From positions 186,001-250,000 of the forward strand of contig NZ_JBETXJ010000002.1 of assembly GCF_040427915.1 (NCBI RefSeq): a stretch of DNA of 64,000 nt, given 5' to 3'. Source of the DNA: Gardnerella vaginalis. GTDB lineage: Bacteria > Actinomycetota > Actinomycetes > Actinomycetales > Bifidobacteriaceae. The notes beneath the pieces are model-generated. The model was not told the origin of the DNA and ran no database searches. It was given only the letters and a program-made list of their open reading frames with translations. The translations under genes were made by a program, and so were the position numbers. This document shows, in pieces, positions 63,836 through 64,000 of the stretch (position 1 is its first letter; each line of letters begins with the position of its first letter).

Positions 63836-64000
63836 TCAATCAATATCCGCGCCAAGAGCAGTCAACTTACCGCGGAAATCTGCATAACCGCGGTCAATAA
63901 GCGAAATACCCTTAACGTTAGATGGACCTTTAGCTGCAAGAGCCGCAATAAGATGACTAAAACCGCCTCGCAAATCAGGAACATCAATATCTTGACCAGT
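63836..64000 (-). CDS. murA: UDP-N-acetylglucosamine 1-carboxyvinyltransferase, 3' end
   Basis: The last 54 codons of a minus-strand gene read TGQDIDVPDLRGGFSHLIAAL, then AAKGPSNVKGISLIDRGYADFRGKLTALGADID and a TGA stop. This matches the C-terminus of MurA, the first committed enzyme of peptidoglycan precursor synthesis. The gene continues beyond the window. It is upstream of the kinase gene on the same strand, with a spacer of about 175 bases. Confidence 0.88.
   Translation of the reverse strand, partial: TGQDIDVPDLRGGFSHLIAALAAKGPSNVKGISLIDRGYADFRGKLTALGADID

Overview
The window reads as chromosomal DNA of a low-GC member of the Bifidobacteriaceae, most likely a Gardnerella species. This is an inference from AT-rich actinobacterial genes, the nusA-infB-rbfA-truB-ribF order, bifidobacterial-type sugar and peptide genes, and repeat-filled intergenic regions. 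No phage, plasmid, insertion sequence, rRNA operon or CRISPR array was found.

Layout. 0-6.2 kb: radA, then a possible S-adenosylhomocysteine (SAH) salvage group: an SAH-hydrolase-family protein with an altered adenine-binding motif, an amidohydrolase of the SAH/MTA deaminase type, a DUF985 cupin and, convergently, a nucleosidase. 6.4-9.2 kb: polar amino-acid ABC transporter. 9.5-21.2 kb: a minus-strand L-arabinose unit (sugar-binding lipoprotein, ATPase, permease, small membrane protein, FGGY kinase, araD, araA, aldo-keto reductase) read from one strong promoter, with a divergent ROK regulator and an orphan half-size ABC ATPase. 21.7-23.2 kb: an Ala/Lys-rich surface protein whose putative promoter has a 10-nt poly-G spacer, which suggests phase variation. 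23.7-28.4 kb: birA, a large membrane protein and a PucR/FasR-like regulator. 28.4-33 kb: rplKA, rplJL with a leader attenuator, and an NCS2 purine permease. 33.3-37.4 kb: pstSCAB. 37.7-40.8 kb: mtnN, a membrane protein, DAHP synthase. 40.9-48.4 kb: ribF-truB-rbfA-infB-nusA. 48.6-55.6 kb: lipoprotein, pepC, DivIVA-like protein, pcp-like protein, pgeF, aldo-keto reductase. 55.7-60.1 kb: pnp, rpsO, DedA protein. 60.4-64 kb: membrane protein, tRNA-Ala(CGC), serine/threonine kinase, and the 3' end of murA.

The most unusual content is repetitive. Three intergenic families of hairpin-forming repeats recur, and their copies differ by paired (compensatory) changes that keep the stems. A separate 13-19 nt DNA word (core GGTTGCTGGCGA) occurs seven times, six of them inside genes in reading frames that stay open (VAGD or KSPAT), and once as an arm of a large intergenic palindrome. 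Together with the possible phase-variable promoter and the SAH/SIH-type salvage cluster, these are the parts most worth testing.
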